The notes beneath the pieces were generated by a model. That model was not told the DNA's origin and did not search any database. It saw nothing but the letters and a program-made list of their open reading frames with translations. A program made the position numbers and the translations under genes. Of a stretch of 64,000 nucleotides of DNA, positions 25,251-36,033 are shown in pieces. Origin of the DNA: Candidatus Eisenbacteria bacterium (lineage in GTDB: Bacteria; Eisenbacteria; RBG-16-71-46; JACRLI01); the NCBI GenBank assembly GCA_016235265.1, contig JACRLI010000015.1, positions 20,995-84,994 of the forward strand, given 5' to 3'. The stretch's first letter is position 1; each line of letters opens with the position of its first letter.

Positions 25251-26029
25251 GGGTGTTCCAGGGCCGTCCTGGCCAGCTTCTCCCGGGCCCTCTCGGCCCA
25301 CTCGGTCCCGGACTTCTCCTTCACCAGCAGCTCCCAGGCCTGCCGGGCCTCTGCGTCCTTGCCCCACTCCTCCAGGCCCAGCCCCTTGAGGTACAGCGCC
25401 TCCGCGGCCCACGGGGAGTCCGCGAACTCGGTCAGTACCTTTTGTGCGTGGAACACCACCGAGCCCGGCTGCTTGAGGTGCGTGTACAATCGCGCGTTCA
25501 GCACTTCCTTCTCGGCCAGCCGGTCGCGCGTGGCCTCCAGCAGCTTCTTCGCGTCCGGAACCCGCGGGCTCTCCGGGTACAGCACCAGGAAGCGCTGCAC
25601 CTGCGCGCGCGCGTACACGGTCTTCTCCTGGTCGTAGGCCGCCGGGCGGGAGTCCTCCCAGTACGAAAGCGCCAGCTGGTACTCCACCTCCGGCAGACGC
25701 GGCGAAGCCGGGTACACGTCCAGGAAGTGCCGCAGCTCGACCTGGGCCATGGTGTGCTGCCCCAGCCGGGAATATGCCACGCCGATCAGGTAGGAGGCCT
25801 CCTCCGCATTGGGCCCGCCCGGCGTGGCATCCAGGTAGGCCTTGAGCGCGCGGGCGCACTCGCCCAGGTCGCCGGTCTGGTACAGTTCCTTGCCGGCAAC
25901 GAACGCCTCCTCGCCGGGGGCGTAGTGGACCACACCCGCGGTGGCCCCGCAGCCGGCCAGGAGCGCCGCCAGGGCGATCCCGGCGGCGGACGGCAGCGAG
26001 CGTCTCAAGACCTTTGAAAACTTGGACAT
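25247..26029 (-). CDS. bamD: Outer-membrane assembly lipoprotein BamD (TPR type)
   Basis: BamD is a periplasmic-face lipoprotein of the BAM complex that folds outer-membrane barrels. The 260-residue product has a lipoprotein signal with lipobox LLAGC and then repeated TPR helices (FVAGKELYQTGDLGECARAL, EASYLIGVAYSRLGQ, EVEYQLALSYW). PYPASPRLPEVEYQ-like spacing (DVYPASPRLPEVEY) is typical of the YfiO/BamD family. ATG at 26029. It sits between an exported protein of unknown function and nadD, 7 bp from the former. Confidence 0.88.
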   Translation of the reverse strand: MSKFSKVLRRSLPSAAGIALAALLAGCGATAGVVHYAPGEEAFVAGKELYQTGDLGECARALKAYLDATPGGPNAEEASYLIGVAYSRLGQHTMAQVELRHFLDVYPASPRLPEVEYQLALSYWEDSRPAAYDQEKTVYARAQVQRFLVLYPESPRVPDAKKLLEATRDRLAEKEVLNARLYTHLKQPGSVVFHAQKVLTEFADSPWAAEALYLKGLGLEEWGKDAEARQAWELLVKEKSGTEWAERAREKLARTALEHP

Positions 26030-26036
26030 GGGGGCG

Positions 26037-26795
26037 TCAGTTCCGGTTGGTGTAGAAGAGGAAAACCAGGCCGGTCACGAGCCCCACCACGATGGCGGGC
26101 TCCAGCAGCCGCGAGAGGCTCTTGTCGGGCACCGAGGGCGGCGTGATGCTGAACAGCCGGTCTTCGACCTCCCCCAGGCGGGCCTGCGGCACCCGGTCGG
26201 AGAGCGCGCCCCGTCCGTGCCCGGACCACAGCAGGCGCCCGTCGGGCGCCATCAGGCGGAGCCCCAGGGACACGGTCGCCAGGCGGTCCACCTCGCCCGG
26301 ACCGAACAGGCGGCTCTTGTGCAGGTCGGTGTACCCCAGGTTCAGGCCGGCGACGCGGTACTCGAGCAGGCTGGCGTTGGGATCCAGCGGCCTGCGGTCG
26401 AGGGCCAGGCGCCGGCGCGCCGCCTGCCTGGCGGCGGAGGCGGCGGAGTCCTCCTCGGCCTCGCTGTCGGCCGGCGCGGGACTCTCCGCGGTGTCGGACA
26501 GCGCGCCGTGGAAGCTCAGCCGGGCCACGCGGCGCTGCAGCAGCTCCGCGATCTCGTTCTCCAGCGCCCACTCGGGACGCTGGCCCGCGGCGGGCAGGAT
26601 CACCACCACGTCCCGCGGACCGAGCGGCATGACGCTCACCATGGAGTCCACCGCGCCGCGCACCGCGCGTCGCAGCATCTCGGAGTTGGAGGTCAGCCGC
26701 TCCGCGGCCGGAAGCCCCGCGGCCCGGGCGGGCTGCGGGCCCGAGAGCCCCAGGAGGAGCCCCGCCAGCGCGAGGCTGCAGCTGCTAGTTCGCAT
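26037..26795 (-). CDS. Exported protein of unknown function, C-terminal membrane anchor
   Basis: I do not recognise this family with confidence. The 252-residue product has a signal peptide (SSCSLALAGLLLGLSGPQPARA). A domain with LRRAVRGAVDSMVSVMPLGPR and ALENEIAELLQRR is followed by an acidic/Ala-rich linker (about 115-135). A second domain contains LLEYRVAGLNLGYTDL and VSLGLRLMAPDGRLLWSG. A membrane helix close to the end (AIVVGLVTGLVFLFYTNRN) anchors it. The layout recalls FlgO/CsgG-like periplasmic proteins that assess lipoprotein or surface assembly. It overlaps the rimO 3' end by 11 bp and precedes bamD by 7 bp. ATG 26795 was chosen over 26810 because of spacing to GGGTGG. Confidence 0.6.
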   Translation of the reverse strand: MRTSSCSLALAGLLLGLSGPQPARAAGLPAAERLTSNSEMLRRAVRGAVDSMVSVMPLGPRDVVVILPAAGQRPEWALENEIAELLQRRVARLSFHGALSDTAESPAPADSEAEEDSAASAARQAARRRLALDRRPLDPNASLLEYRVAGLNLGYTDLHKSRLFGPGEVDRLATVSLGLRLMAPDGRLLWSGHGRGALSDRVPQARLGEVEDRLFSITPPSVPDKSLSRLLEPAIVVGLVTGLVFLFYTNRN

Positions 26796-28134
26796 CGGCC
26801 ACCCAGTCATACGCGCGAGCCTCCACCAGGGTCACGTCGCGGAACTCGCCGGCTTCCAGCCCGCGTCCGCGCACGATGGTTACGCCGTCGATTTCCGGGG
26901 CCTGGTGCTCGCTGCGCCCCACGGCCTCGTCGCGCCCCGTCACCCGGTCCACCAGCACCCGCGCGCGGGCGCCGACCATGCGACGGTGCAGCTGGAGCGA
27001 AATCCCGCGCTGCAAGGTCATGATCTCCCGCCGGCGGGCCTCCTTCACGCCCGGGGCCAGCTGCCCGGGGGCCACCCCCAGCGGCGTGCCTTCCTCGGGA
27101 GAATACGCGAACACCCCCAGATGGTCGAACTCCGCCTCGCGGACGAAGTCGCGCAGCGCGGCGAACTCCTCCTCCGACTCCCCGGGGGAGCCCACGATGA
27201 ACGTGGTCCGCACCGCGATGCCCGGCACCCGCGCGCGCAGCGCGCGCAGCAGGTGGCGCGTCTGCGCCCCGGTGACCCGGCGGCGCATGCGCGCCAGCAC
27301 CGCGTCGTCAATATGCTGCAGCGGCATGTCCACGTAGTTGCAGATCTTCGGCTCGGTGCGCAGCAGCTCCACCAGCTCCGAGGTGTAGCGCGCGGGGTGC
27401 GTGTACAGCAGCCGCAACCACTCCACACCCGGCACGCGCGCCAGTTCCCGAAGCAGCGTCGCCAGCCCGGCGCCCCCGGGCACGTCCTCGCCATACGCGG
27501 TGAGGTCCTGCGAGATCAGGTTGAGTTCCCGCACGCCGGAGGCCGCCAGCCCCCGCGCCTCCCGGACCAGGTCCTGCACCGGCCGGCCCTTCTGCTTGCC
27601 GCGCAGGTCGGGAATGATGCAGAAGGCGCAGCCGTGGCTGCAGCCGTCGGCCACCTGGAGGTACGCCATGTGCGGCGGCGTGGACAGCGCCCGCGGCACG
27701 TTGGAGGTCCACCGCGCGCCGGCCGCCCCCACCCCGCCCGGGCTGCCGCCCTCGGTCCGGCAGGCGTCCACCACCGCCTCCTCGGTGCCCGTGCCCAGCA
27801 GCGCGTCAATCTCGGGGATCTCGCGGCGCAGCTCGTCTCCGAAGCGCTGCGCCAGGCAGCCGGTCACCACCAGCCGGCGCAACCTGCCGGTCTTCTTCAG
27901 CTCGGCCACCTCGAGGATGGCCTGCACCGATTCCTGCCGGGACGCGTCGATGAAGGAGCAGGTGTTGACCACCGCCACGTCGGCCGAACCCAGCTCGCCG
28001 GTGGCCTCGAAGCCCGCCTGGGACAGCAGCCCCAGCATGCGCTCGCTGTCCACCAGGTTCTTGGGGCAGCCGAGCGTGACGAAGCCGACCCGCGAGGGGC
28101 CGGCCGGTCGGGTCTTCCGGGGGGTGGGTGTCAC
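26785..28134 (-). CDS. rimO: Ribosomal protein S12 methylthiotransferase RimO
   Basis: RimO is a radical-SAM enzyme with two iron-sulfur clusters that methylthiolates an aspartate of ribosomal protein S12. The 449-residue product shows the N-terminal cluster cysteines in LGCPKN, VNTCSFI and VTGCLAQR, the radical-SAM CSHGCAFC triad, and a C-terminal TRAM region (ARVLVDRV...VTLVEA). The long variable insert after LLGTGT separates it from MiaB. GTG start at 28134. Its end overlaps the following exported-protein gene. Confidence 0.93.
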   Translation of the reverse strand: MTPTPRKTRPAGPSRVGFVTLGCPKNLVDSERMLGLLSQAGFEATGELGSADVAVVNTCSFIDASRQESVQAILEVAELKKTGRLRRLVVTGCLAQRFGDELRREIPEIDALLGTGTEEAVVDACRTEGGSPGGVGAAGARWTSNVPRALSTPPHMAYLQVADGCSHGCAFCIIPDLRGKQKGRPVQDLVREARGLAASGVRELNLISQDLTAYGEDVPGGAGLATLLRELARVPGVEWLRLLYTHPARYTSELVELLRTEPKICNYVDMPLQHIDDAVLARMRRRVTGAQTRHLLRALRARVPGIAVRTTFIVGSPGESEEEFAALRDFVREAEFDHLGVFAYSPEEGTPLGVAPGQLAPGVKEARRREIMTLQRGISLQLHRRMVGARARVLVDRVTGRDEAVGRSEHQAPEIDGVTIVRGRGLEAGEFRDVTLVEARAYDWVADAN

Positions 28135-28212
28135 GGTGCCGTGGTCAGCCTTCCGAAGGGATGAGGTGCGCGGCGCGGCCGGACGGCCCGCCGGGCGCTC
28201 CCGGGAGCCGGG

Positions 28213-30507
28213 CTATACCCCGGACTTGCGTCCGAGGCCTTGCTCCTCGAGGTAGCGCTCGTCCACCAGGACCTCGCGGGCCTGGCTGCCCGTGAAGGGG
28301 CCGACCACGCCGAGGCTCTCCAGCTTGTCCATGATCCGGCCGGCGCGCGAGTAGCCGATCTTGAGGCGCCTCTGAAGCAGCGAGACCGAGCCGCGCTGGG
28401 ACAGTATCACGATGCGGGCGGCCTCGGCCACCAGCTCGTCGTCCACGTCATCCTCCTCGGAGACGCCCTCCTCGGTGCCGCCGCCCTCCCGTCCGAGGTC
28501 CACCGGGGGCTCCGGCGGGCCCTGCGGGGCGCGCTCGCGCCAGAAGCGCGACAGCGCCTCCACCTCGGCCTCCGAGATGTAGGCACCGTGGATGCGGACG
28601 GGCTCGGGCTGGCCGGCGGGCAGGAACAGCATGTCGCCGTTGCCGAGCAGGGTGTCCGCGCCGTTCATGTCGAGGATGGTGCGGGAGTCCACCTTGGAAG
28701 CCACCTGGAAGCTCATCCGGGACGGGAAATTGGCCTTGATGACGCCGGTGATCACGTCCACCGAGGGCCGCTGGGTGGCCACGATCAGGTGGATCCCCAC
28801 CGCGCGGGCCATCTGCGCCAGCCGCGCGATGGGCTCCTCGATCTCCATGGGCAGGGTCAGCATCAGGTCCGCCAGCTCGTCCACCATCACCACGATGTAG
28901 GGCAGCTTCTCGCCCTCGCCCTTCTGCGCCACGGCCGCGTTGTAGGTGTCGATGTGGCGCGCGCCGCTGCCGGCCAGGGTGCGGTAGCGGCGCTCCATTT
29001 CGGAGACCACCCAGCGCAGCGCGCGGGCCGCGGGCTTGGCCGCGGTCACCACCGGCCACAGCAGGTGTGGAATGCCGTTGTAGCCGGTGAGCTCCAGCAT
29101 CTTGGGGTCGATCAGGAGCAGGCGCAGCGTTGCCGGCGAGTGGCGCAGCAGCAGGCTGGCCATGATCACGTTCATGGCCACGCTCTTGCCCGAGCCCGTG
29201 GCGCCGGCCACCAGCAGGTGCGGCGCCTTGGTGAGGTCGGTGGTGAACACCTTGCCGGTGGTGTCCTTGCCCATGGCGATGGGCATCCGGCCCTGACCGG
29301 AACGGAAGGCTTCCGTCTCCACCACCTCCCGGACGTAGACCGTCTGCGGGTTGGGGTTGGGCACCTCGATGCCCACGGCGGCCTTTCCCGGGATGGGAGC
29401 CAGGATGCGGATGCGCTTGGCGCGCAGCGCCAGCGCCAGGTCGTCCGAGCGGGTCACGATCTGGCTGACCTTCACTCCGGGGCCCGGCTCCAGTTCGAAC
29501 ATGGTGACCACCGGCCCGGGGTGGATCTCGCTGACCTGGGCCAGGACGTCGAACTCCGCCAGGGTGCGCTCCAGGACCTGCGCCTTGGCCTTGAGCTCCG
29601 CCTCGGTGAGCACTTCGCCGCTGACGATGGGCTCGGCCAGCAGCGTGGTGGGCGGCAGGTCGCCGGAGGTGACCACGGCGGGCGGCATCGGGGCGGCCGG
29701 CTTCTCCCGGGGCTTCTCGGGCTTGGGCCGGGCCCCGCCGCTGAAGGGCAGGTGGATCTGCGGCGCGGGCTTCTTCGCGGGCGGCCCGGGCGCGATCTCT
29801 TCCAGGTCCAGGTCGTCCGCCTCCGCCGCGGCGCGCGCCGCGCCGGGCTCGCGGACGATCTTCATGCCGGGCTTGCCGCCCTTCTCGTCCCGCTCGTCGC
29901 CCCGCGCGGGCTTCTCCGCGCGGCGGCGGGGCGCCCGGCGGCTGCCGGGGCGCAGCCTCTCGGCCAGTCCCATTCCCAGCCGGAGCGGCATCCGCAGCGC
30001 GGCGCCCATGCCCTGGGCCACCAGCGAAAAGCCCACCTCGCTGGCCACCAGCAGCAGCACCGTGAGCAGCGTGCCCAGCAGGATGACGCTGCCCACGCGG
30101 CTGAGCACGCCGGTGACCACTCCCGCCAGCGCGCCGCCCACTCGGCCGGTCCAGGCCTCCGGAACCCACAGCGCGACCAGCGTGACGAACGTGACCAGGA
30201 TGGCCGCGCCGATGGCGGTCCGGACCGCCAGCTCCCCGGCCTCGTTCTGCCGCAGGCGATTCCAGCCCCAGGCGAACAGGGCCACCGGCACCGCCCACAC
30301 CGCGAGCTTGCCGAAGATGAATCGCAGCGCGAACGCGAACAGGGCCCCCACGGGGCCGCACGCGTTGCGATAACCGGTCCCCAGCGCGTGGGGCCAGTCG
30401 GCGATGTCGTAAGTGAAGAGGGAGACGGCCGTCAGCGCGCCGAGGGCCAGCAGCAGCACCCCCAGGATCTGGGATTGGCGACGGTCGGAGAGTTCCCAGG
30501 CTGGCAT
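28213..30507 (-). CDS. ftsK: DNA translocase FtsK/SpoIIIE
   Basis: This 764-residue motor clears and aligns chromosome ends at the division septum. Residues 1-175 hold about four membrane helices, followed by a Pro/Lys-rich linker (about 190-270). The RecA-like motor has Walker A GATGSGKSVAMN and a Walker B-like VVMVDELADLML. The C-terminal winged-helix gamma domain (SVSLLQRRLKIGYSRAGRIM) reads DNA polarity sequences. The linker is short compared with E. coli FtsK and closer to SpoIIIE. ATG at 30507. Confidence 0.95.
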   Translation of the reverse strand: MPAWELSDRRQSQILGVLLLALGALTAVSLFTYDIADWPHALGTGYRNACGPVGALFAFALRFIFGKLAVWAVPVALFAWGWNRLRQNEAGELAVRTAIGAAILVTFVTLVALWVPEAWTGRVGGALAGVVTGVLSRVGSVILLGTLLTVLLLVASEVGFSLVAQGMGAALRMPLRLGMGLAERLRPGSRRAPRRRAEKPARGDERDEKGGKPGMKIVREPGAARAAAEADDLDLEEIAPGPPAKKPAPQIHLPFSGGARPKPEKPREKPAAPMPPAVVTSGDLPPTTLLAEPIVSGEVLTEAELKAKAQVLERTLAEFDVLAQVSEIHPGPVVTMFELEPGPGVKVSQIVTRSDDLALALRAKRIRILAPIPGKAAVGIEVPNPNPQTVYVREVVETEAFRSGQGRMPIAMGKDTTGKVFTTDLTKAPHLLVAGATGSGKSVAMNVIMASLLLRHSPATLRLLLIDPKMLELTGYNGIPHLLWPVVTAAKPAARALRWVVSEMERRYRTLAGSGARHIDTYNAAVAQKGEGEKLPYIVVMVDELADLMLTLPMEIEEPIARLAQMARAVGIHLIVATQRPSVDVITGVIKANFPSRMSFQVASKVDSRTILDMNGADTLLGNGDMLFLPAGQPEPVRIHGAYISEAEVEALSRFWRERAPQGPPEPPVDLGREGGGTEEGVSEEDDVDDELVAEAARIVILSQRGSVSLLQRRLKIGYSRAGRIMDKLESLGVVGPFTGSQAREVLVDERYLEEQGLGRKSGV

Positions 30508-30575
30508 CGCGCGACGTCCTCCATGGCGTCAGGGGCCCTCGAGGGTCCTGCAGGGGCTGGAATCGCCCCGGCTGG

Positions 30576-31028
30576 CTACTTTACACCAGCGGGAGGTCCG
30601 GCGCCACCCCTGGAGGCGGGGTCCTGCATCAACTGAAGCCGGTGCTCGGCCTGGCGGGCGGCTTCTTCATCCCCGGAGAGCCGGGCCACCCCGGCCTGGG
30701 TCTCGAGGAGGCGGGCCTGCGTCTCGCGGCGCAGCTCCCGGGCCGCCTGTTCCAGGGCGCGGCGATCGCTGCCGTCCGGCGCCCGCAACAGACTGCGGCG
30801 CAGCGCCATGGCCTCCCGGCGCCCCTCATCCTCGATGGCGCGCAACGCCTCGGATCCCAGCATGTCGGCGCGGATCACGGCGGGAGTGAGACCGGCGTCG
30901 GCGCCCTCGGCCCCGGCCCGGGACACGGGGTGACCGGGCACGCGCCGGTTGGATTCGCAGGAGTCTGCCACGAACGCCAGGCACAGCGCCGCGAGCAGCA
31001 CCACCATCATGGCGGCATAGCGAGTCAC
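30576..31028 (-). CDS. Small membrane-anchored helical protein, unknown function
   Basis: The 150-residue product has an N-terminal hydrophobic segment (AAMMVVLLAALCLAFVA) and then a mostly charged helical region with coiled-coil character (ALEQAARELRRETQARLLET). I do not recognise it. GTG 31028 was chosen because GGAGGT lies 6 bases upstream; the longer frame to 31145 has no such site. It precedes ftsK by 68 bp and may be transcribed with it. A candidate promoter lies at 31293-31321. Confidence 0.6.
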   Translation of the reverse strand: MTRYAAMMVVLLAALCLAFVADSCESNRRVPGHPVSRAGAEGADAGLTPAVIRADMLGSEALRAIEDEGRREAMALRRSLLRAPDGSDRRALEQAARELRRETQARLLETQAGVARLSGDEEAARQAEHRLQLMQDPASRGGAGPPAGVK

Positions 31029-31362
31029 GGGGGGACCTCCGCGTGGGCATCCGCGGTCCGCGACCACCGCGTCCACCCGGCCGGGGCCGGTGCGGTGGAA
31101 TTCCCTTGGAAGAGGGCGCGGGGGCCCGGCGCGCCTCACCGGCAACCGGGGATGCCGGGGCGCAGCGGGCGGGCCCCGCGGCCTTGCTGCGGGCCCGCAC
31201 GGGCGGGCCGATGTGGGTTCCGGGAATGCAGCGGGGCGGCCGCGCCCCGCGCGATCCGCCCCTCACCTCCCCGGCAAAATGTGTTGAGAAACTGTAGCAC
31301 GCGCGACCGAAGATGTAAATCCCTGGCGGTGACCTCACCCGCCCCGGCGGTGCGGAGGGGCG
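31029..31362. other. 334-bp gene-free stretch between ahcY and the small membrane gene
   Basis: This gap holds a candidate minus-strand promoter (31293-31321) and a perfect 8-bp hairpin at 31231-31250 (GCGGGGCG-GCCG-CGCCCCGC). Frames reading through it (for example from 31338) look like non-coding GC translation. Confidence 0.5.
31293..31321 (-). promoter_or_regulatory. Candidate sigma70 promoter upstream of the small membrane gene/ftsK
   Basis: TTTACA (31316-31321) and TACAGT (31293-31298) are separated by 17 bp on the minus strand, 5/6 and 4/6 matches. The local AT content is clearly above the surroundings. It implies a leader of about 260 nt before the GTG at 31028, which is long, so the call is tentative. 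Confidence 0.45.
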
Positions 31363-33922
<2,560 letters not shown>

Positions 33923-33972
33923 GCTCATGCTCCTTGTCGATTCGACCCCGCGCCGGGACCGGCGCGGGTGCG

Positions 33973-34965
33973 TCAGCTCAGTTCCACCTCGGAGGAGTCC
34001 CCGACGTTCAGCCGCTTGCGTCGGCCGCGCACCTGCGCCCGTTCGCCGATCACCGAGTCCTCGAGGAAGATGTCCTCCACGTGGGCGTTTTCGTTCACGA
34101 TCGAATTGCGCACCGAGCACCCCCGCAGCACCGCGCCCGAGGCCACGGTCACGTGCGGCCCCAGGATCGAGCCCTCCACCGTGGCATCCGGGGCGACGAA
34201 CACCGGGGGCACCACGATCGAGCCCGGCAGGTGCGGCGCGGGGGCGCCGCGGTCCAGCAACTCGCGATTGGCCAGCAACAGCGTCTCCGGGGAGCCGCAG
34301 TCGAACCACGCGTCCACCGGGAGCGGCAGCATCGTCTCGCCGCGCTCCAGCATGAGCTGCAGCGCGTCGGTCAGCTGGTACTCGCCGCGGGTGCGCACGT
34401 CGCGGCGGATCAGCTCATCCAGGCACTCGAACAGCAGCGCCGAATCCTTCAGGTAGTAGAAACCCACCAGCGCCAGGTTGCTGGCCGGCTTGTCGGGCTT
34501 CTCCGTGAGGCGCTTCACGCGCCCCTCCACCAGCTCCACGATCCCGTAGCGCCGCGGGTCGGCGACCTCCTTTACCCCCAGCATGCTGGGGGCGCCCGGC
34601 ACCAGGCGCGACAGGTCGGCCCGGATGATGGTGTCGCCCAGGTCGATCAGCACCGGCCCGCCCGAGGCGGCCGCGCGCGCCAGGTACACCGCGTGGCCCA
34701 GGCCGCGCGGGTCCGGCTGCTCCACGAACTCGGTCTCGAGGTGCCCGTAGTGGCGCCGCACGTAGGTCTCGATGCGGTCACCCATGTGCCCCACGATGAG
34801 CACCACCCGCCCCACGCCCAGCGCGGACAGGTCATCCAGGATATGAGCCAGGATGGGCTTGCCCGCGACGTTGATGAGCGCCTTGGGGACAGTATGCGTG
34901 TGGGGCCGGAGTCGGGTGCCCACGCCGGCCACCGGGATGATGGCGCGGACGTCGCTAAGTGGCAC
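33973..34965 (-). CDS. Sugar-1-phosphate nucleotidyltransferase with left-handed beta-helix tail
   Basis: The 330-residue product activates a sugar phosphate with an NTP. The N-terminal domain shows [17 protein letters not shown] (residues about 15-31), the NTP-binding loop and lysine of the RmlA/GlmU/GalU fold, then [10 protein letters not shown] and [13 protein letters not shown]. The last about 100 residues hold hexapeptide-like turns ([20 protein letters not shown]), as in long RmlA-type or GlmU-like proteins. GTG 34965 overlaps the upstream isomerase stop and has GGAGCAGATCC before it. The donor nucleotide and sugar are not certain; mannose- or glucose-1-phosphate is plausible given the PGI/PMI and phosphomannomutase genes. 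Confidence 0.82.
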   Translation of the reverse strand: MPLSDVRAIIPVAGVGTRLRPHTHTVPKALINVAGKPILAHILDDLSALGVGRVVLIVGHMGDRIETYVRRHYGHLETEFVEQPDPRGLGHAVYLARAAASGGPVLIDLGDTIIRADLSRLVPGAPSMLGVKEVADPRRYGIVELVEGRVKRLTEKPDKPASNLALVGFYYLKDSALLFECLDELIRRDVRTRGEYQLTDALQLMLERGETMLPLPVDAWFDCGSPETLLLANRELLDRGAPAPHLPGSIVVPPVFVAPDATVEGSILGPHVTVASGAVLRGCSVRNSIVNENAHVEDIFLEDSVIGERAQVRGRRKRLNVGDSSEVELS

Positions 34966-36033
34966 GGATCTGCTCCAGCCGGCTCTTGAGGCCGTCAATC
35001 TTGGTTACGGGCGTGGGATCCACTCCGTTCAGAAAGCTCAAGTATAAGCTGACCCAATCCCCCGTGACAACAAGGGAGAAGAGGCGTTCCAGCAGGCGTT
35101 CCCCGCGGCTTTCCACGGCGGCGACCCGGGCCCCCGCGGCCTCCGCCAGCGGCAGCACGTGCTCGAAACGGGCCCGGACGCGGGGATGCTCGCCGCGGTC
35201 GCGCAGCGCCACCACGGCGGTGGCGGCCAGCGGCCCCGCGGGGCACTCCCAGCCCACCACCTCGTTGTGGTTCTGCTCGGGCAGCGCCCCATGATGGGCC
35301 AGGGTGTTGGCATTCTCGTTGAGCTGCTGGCGCCAGCGCAGCGCCACCGGCTCCAGCTGCCGCTGCGCGGCGTAGATCACCGGGATCCGGCCATGCAGGC
35401 CGCGGGCCACGCGCTTGGCCAGGTTGGCGGCCTCGGGCACGTCGGGCCCGAGCTCCGCCGGCGCGGCCTCGAGGCGCCCGATGGCCGCGGCCACCTCCCG
35501 ATCGCGGTTGCCCACCAGCCCCAGCTTCACGAACACCCCCAGCAGGGTGAAGAACGACCACGCCAGCGCGGCGCGCGCGGCGGGTACCCGGGCGGGTACG
35601 AGGCGCGCGGCACTCCGTCCTCGTTGGCCAGGTCAGCCAGGCGCCCCCCCGAGCACAGGGCCACGCGGGGCACCCCGCGGCGGCGCGCCTCCAGGTAGGC
35701 CGCCAGGGTCTCCTCGGTGTTTCCCGAATACGACGAGGCCACGAACAGACAGTCGGGCGTCACCCAGCCGGGCAGCGAGTAGTCGCGCACCACCGCCACC
35801 GGGAATTCCAGCTCCTCCTCGAGGTAGCCGCGCAGCAGGTCGGCCGCGATCGCCGAGCCACCCATCCCCGAAACCGCCAGCGCGCGCGGCCGCGGGCGGG
35901 CGGTCCAGTCGAGCCCCGCGGCGGCCTCGTGGGCGTGGCGCGCATCCACGGCCAGCCCCGCGATGCGGCGGTGCATGGAGGCGGGATCCAGGACGGCGAG
36001 GTCCAGGGAGTCCAGGGATCGCGGCGCGCTCAT
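34955..36033 (-). pseudogene. Bifunctional phosphoglucose/phosphomannose isomerase, frameshifted
   Basis: Two frames together encode a SIS-fold PGI/PMI that interconverts fructose-, glucose- and mannose-6-phosphate. The 5' part (ATG 36033, overlapping the ptsI stop as ATGA) has SGMGGSAI and SSYSGNTEET. The 3' part, in another frame, has VFVKLGLVGN, the active-site EQNHNEVVGW and the normal end near 34955. The expected PPRAALAWSFFTLLGV is broken inside a GCGCGCGC run at about 35568-35580; removing two bases or adding one restores it. Left as is, the upstream frame stops at 35527. Both halves are well conserved, so a recent mutation or a sequencing/assembly error in the dinucleotide run is likely. 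Confidence 0.85.

Noticed and set aside
30826-31338. Minus-strand 170-codon frame upstream of the small membrane gene
   Set aside because: It starts near the candidate promoter, has no ribosome site or motifs, and overlaps the real gene out of frame.
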